Shown: positions 42,737-43,267 of the stretch, in pieces
How the letters are laid out: every line of letters begins with the position of its first letter
Numbering within the stretch: position 1 is the first letter of the stretch
Origin: CAYUYM01 sp964449305
GTDB lineage: Bacteria > Bacteroidota > Ignavibacteria > SZUA-365 > CAYQST01
Assembly (NCBI GenBank): GCA_964449305.1
Contig: CAYUYM010000011.1
Location: forward strand, 1-43,267
DNA: 43,267 nucleotides
Direction of reading: 5' to 3'
The notes under the pieces: generated by a model
Told to the model about the DNA's origin: nothing
What the model saw: the letters and a program-made list of their open reading frames with translations, nothing else
The model's database searches: none
Position numbers and translations under genes: made by a program

Positions 42737-42955
42737 ATGACCACAAGGGACATCATCCTGAAAAAGGCCATGCTCCTGGATGAACCGGCGCGACCGGAGT
42801 TCATCCAGTTCATGGATTTTCTCATCCGCCGGTACACCCAACCGAGCGATGGTGTGAGTGAACAACAATGGTCGGAATTCTCCTCGGGGCGGATCGCCGT
42901 CGACGAGGAGGGGGAGCTGTATCGGAGTCCCCGATACCGGGAGACGTGGCGATGA
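42737..42955 (+). CDS. DUF2281-like putative antitoxin
   Basis: A 72-residue acidic protein. The N-terminal helix IILKKAMLLDEPARPEFIQFMDFLIRRY follows the DUF2281 pattern (ILEKLxxLPExxxxEVLDFVEFLLxKY), an antitoxin-like family often beside toxin genes. The remainder (SEQQWSEFSSGRIAVDEEGELYRS) is likely the toxin-neutralising tail. The stop TGA overlaps the ATG of the next gene (ATGA). AGGATGGAGGGGTGAC precedes the start, giving a usable ribosome site (GGAGG). Assignment rests on size, pattern and partner. Confidence 0.7.
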   Translation: MTTRDIILKKAMLLDEPARPEFIQFMDFLIRRYTQPSDGVSEQQWSEFSSGRIAVDEEGELYRSPRYRETWR

Positions 42956-43267
42956 AGCGACCCGGTGATGTCGCCATCGTGCACTATGCTGTCCCGGGAA
43001 GCGGAGTGGAACGCCCTCATCCCGTGCTCATCCTGCGGGAGCTCACACCGGCAGGAGACGACTGGCTCGTCTGCATGATCTCCACCCGCACGGATCCGGC
43101 CATCGATGAACACTACGAACGGATCGATCCCTCCTGCCCGGATTATCAGGCGTCGGGGCTGCTCGGCCCCAGCACCATCCGCTATACGCGCCTGGCCATC
43201 GTCGCCGGAGAGACGCTGACCGGGAAGATCGGAGAGATTTCCGCCGATCGACTGATGCGCATCCGCA
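42952..43267 (+). CDS. PemK/MazF-like putative mRNA interferase toxin, cut by window edge
   Basis: 105 codons visible, running off the window. The N-terminus MKRPGDVAIVHYAVPGSGVERHPVLIL is the PemK/MazF beginning (GDVxxVxxP...xRPxLVL). The segment LVCMISTRTDP corresponds to the conserved central strand (VxxxTS) with the expected S/T. The end STIRYTRLAIVAGETLTGKIGEISADRLMRI fits the last helix of the family (KIGxLsxexLxxI). Such toxins cut single-stranded mRNA at short motifs. Overlap with the antitoxin gene by ATGA supports one TA operon. The missing C-terminus is expected to be short (family 105-120 residues). Confidence 0.8.
   Translation, partial: MKRPGDVAIVHYAVPGSGVERPHPVLILRELTPAGDDWLVCMISTRTDPAIDEHYERIDPSCPDYQASGLLGPSTIRYTRLAIVAGETLTGKIGEISADRLMRIR

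Noticed and set aside
1..43267. CRISPR arrays, tRNA/rRNA genes, retrons, transposases
   Set aside because: No regularly spaced repeats apart from the coding 54-bp array and the 299-bp duplication; no tRNA T-arm or rRNA-like stretch, reverse-transcriptase YxDD or DDE motif was recognised.

Overview
The window is a GC-rich chromosomal segment from a Gram-negative bacterium of the Bacteroidota/FCB group. The best guess is a Kapabacteria- or Ignavibacteria-like lineage, but this is inference. Supporting signs seen in the sequence are C-terminal PNPF-type (FlgD-like/T9SS-like) tails on secreted proteins, an S46 dipeptidyl-peptidase, a DUF4783-like protein, several lipoproteins with a lipobox, few clear Shine-Dalgarno sites, and promoter-like sites of the form TTGnnn-N16/17-TAnnTTG, close to the Bacteroidota TTTG/TAnnTTTG promoter. 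No rRNA, tRNA, CRISPR array, phage module or transposase was found.

Layout. 1-4.2 kb (minus strand): truncated SF2 helicase, exported hypothetical protein, dicarboxylate/amino-acid:cation symporter. 4.3-6.4 kb: large exported VIT-VWA protein, followed by a REP/MITE-like element. 6.6-13.5 kb: family 2 glycosyltransferase (minus), Tat-type exported superoxide dismutase, AnmK (muropeptide recycling) and B12-dependent ribonucleotide reductase ending in a textbook terminator. 13.6-17.3 kb: GNAT-like protein, CoA-binding protein, methyltransferase and two paralogous small lipoproteins. 17.4-24.1 kb: MacB-type ABC permease (minus), PepT plus an AhpD-like protein (plus), a candidate stand-alone small RNA, then a minus-strand run of Ndk, a DPP11-like S46 peptidase and an MBL-fold hydrolase.

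24.1-31.2 kb: hairpin repeat, UPF0316-like membrane protein, universal stress protein coupled to a cation/proton antiporter fused to a PTS EIIA domain, an RluA-type pseudouridine synthase (minus) and PriA. 31.4-39.7 kb: fibronectin-like lipoprotein, DUF4384-like protein with a 54-bp repeat array broken by a 100-N assembly gap, DUF4783-like protein translationally coupled to a 1293-residue NtrY-like histidine kinase, Maf, and a YbhN/UPF0104 membrane protein. 39.9-43.3 kb: FG-GAP repeat secreted protein whose 3' end is part of a 299-bp tandem duplication carrying palindromic hairpins, a degenerate intergenic stretch, and a toxin-antitoxin pair (DUF2281-like plus PemK/MazF-like) cut by the window end.

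Most genes are housekeeping or envelope functions. The least explained material is (i) the promoter-to-terminator unit of about 85 nt at 20.43-20.54 kb with no ORF, (ii) the covarying nested-palindrome hairpin family at 24.1, 41.6 and 41.9 kb, and (iii) the Usp/antiporter-EIIA module. No complete new defence or biosynthetic system could be demonstrated.
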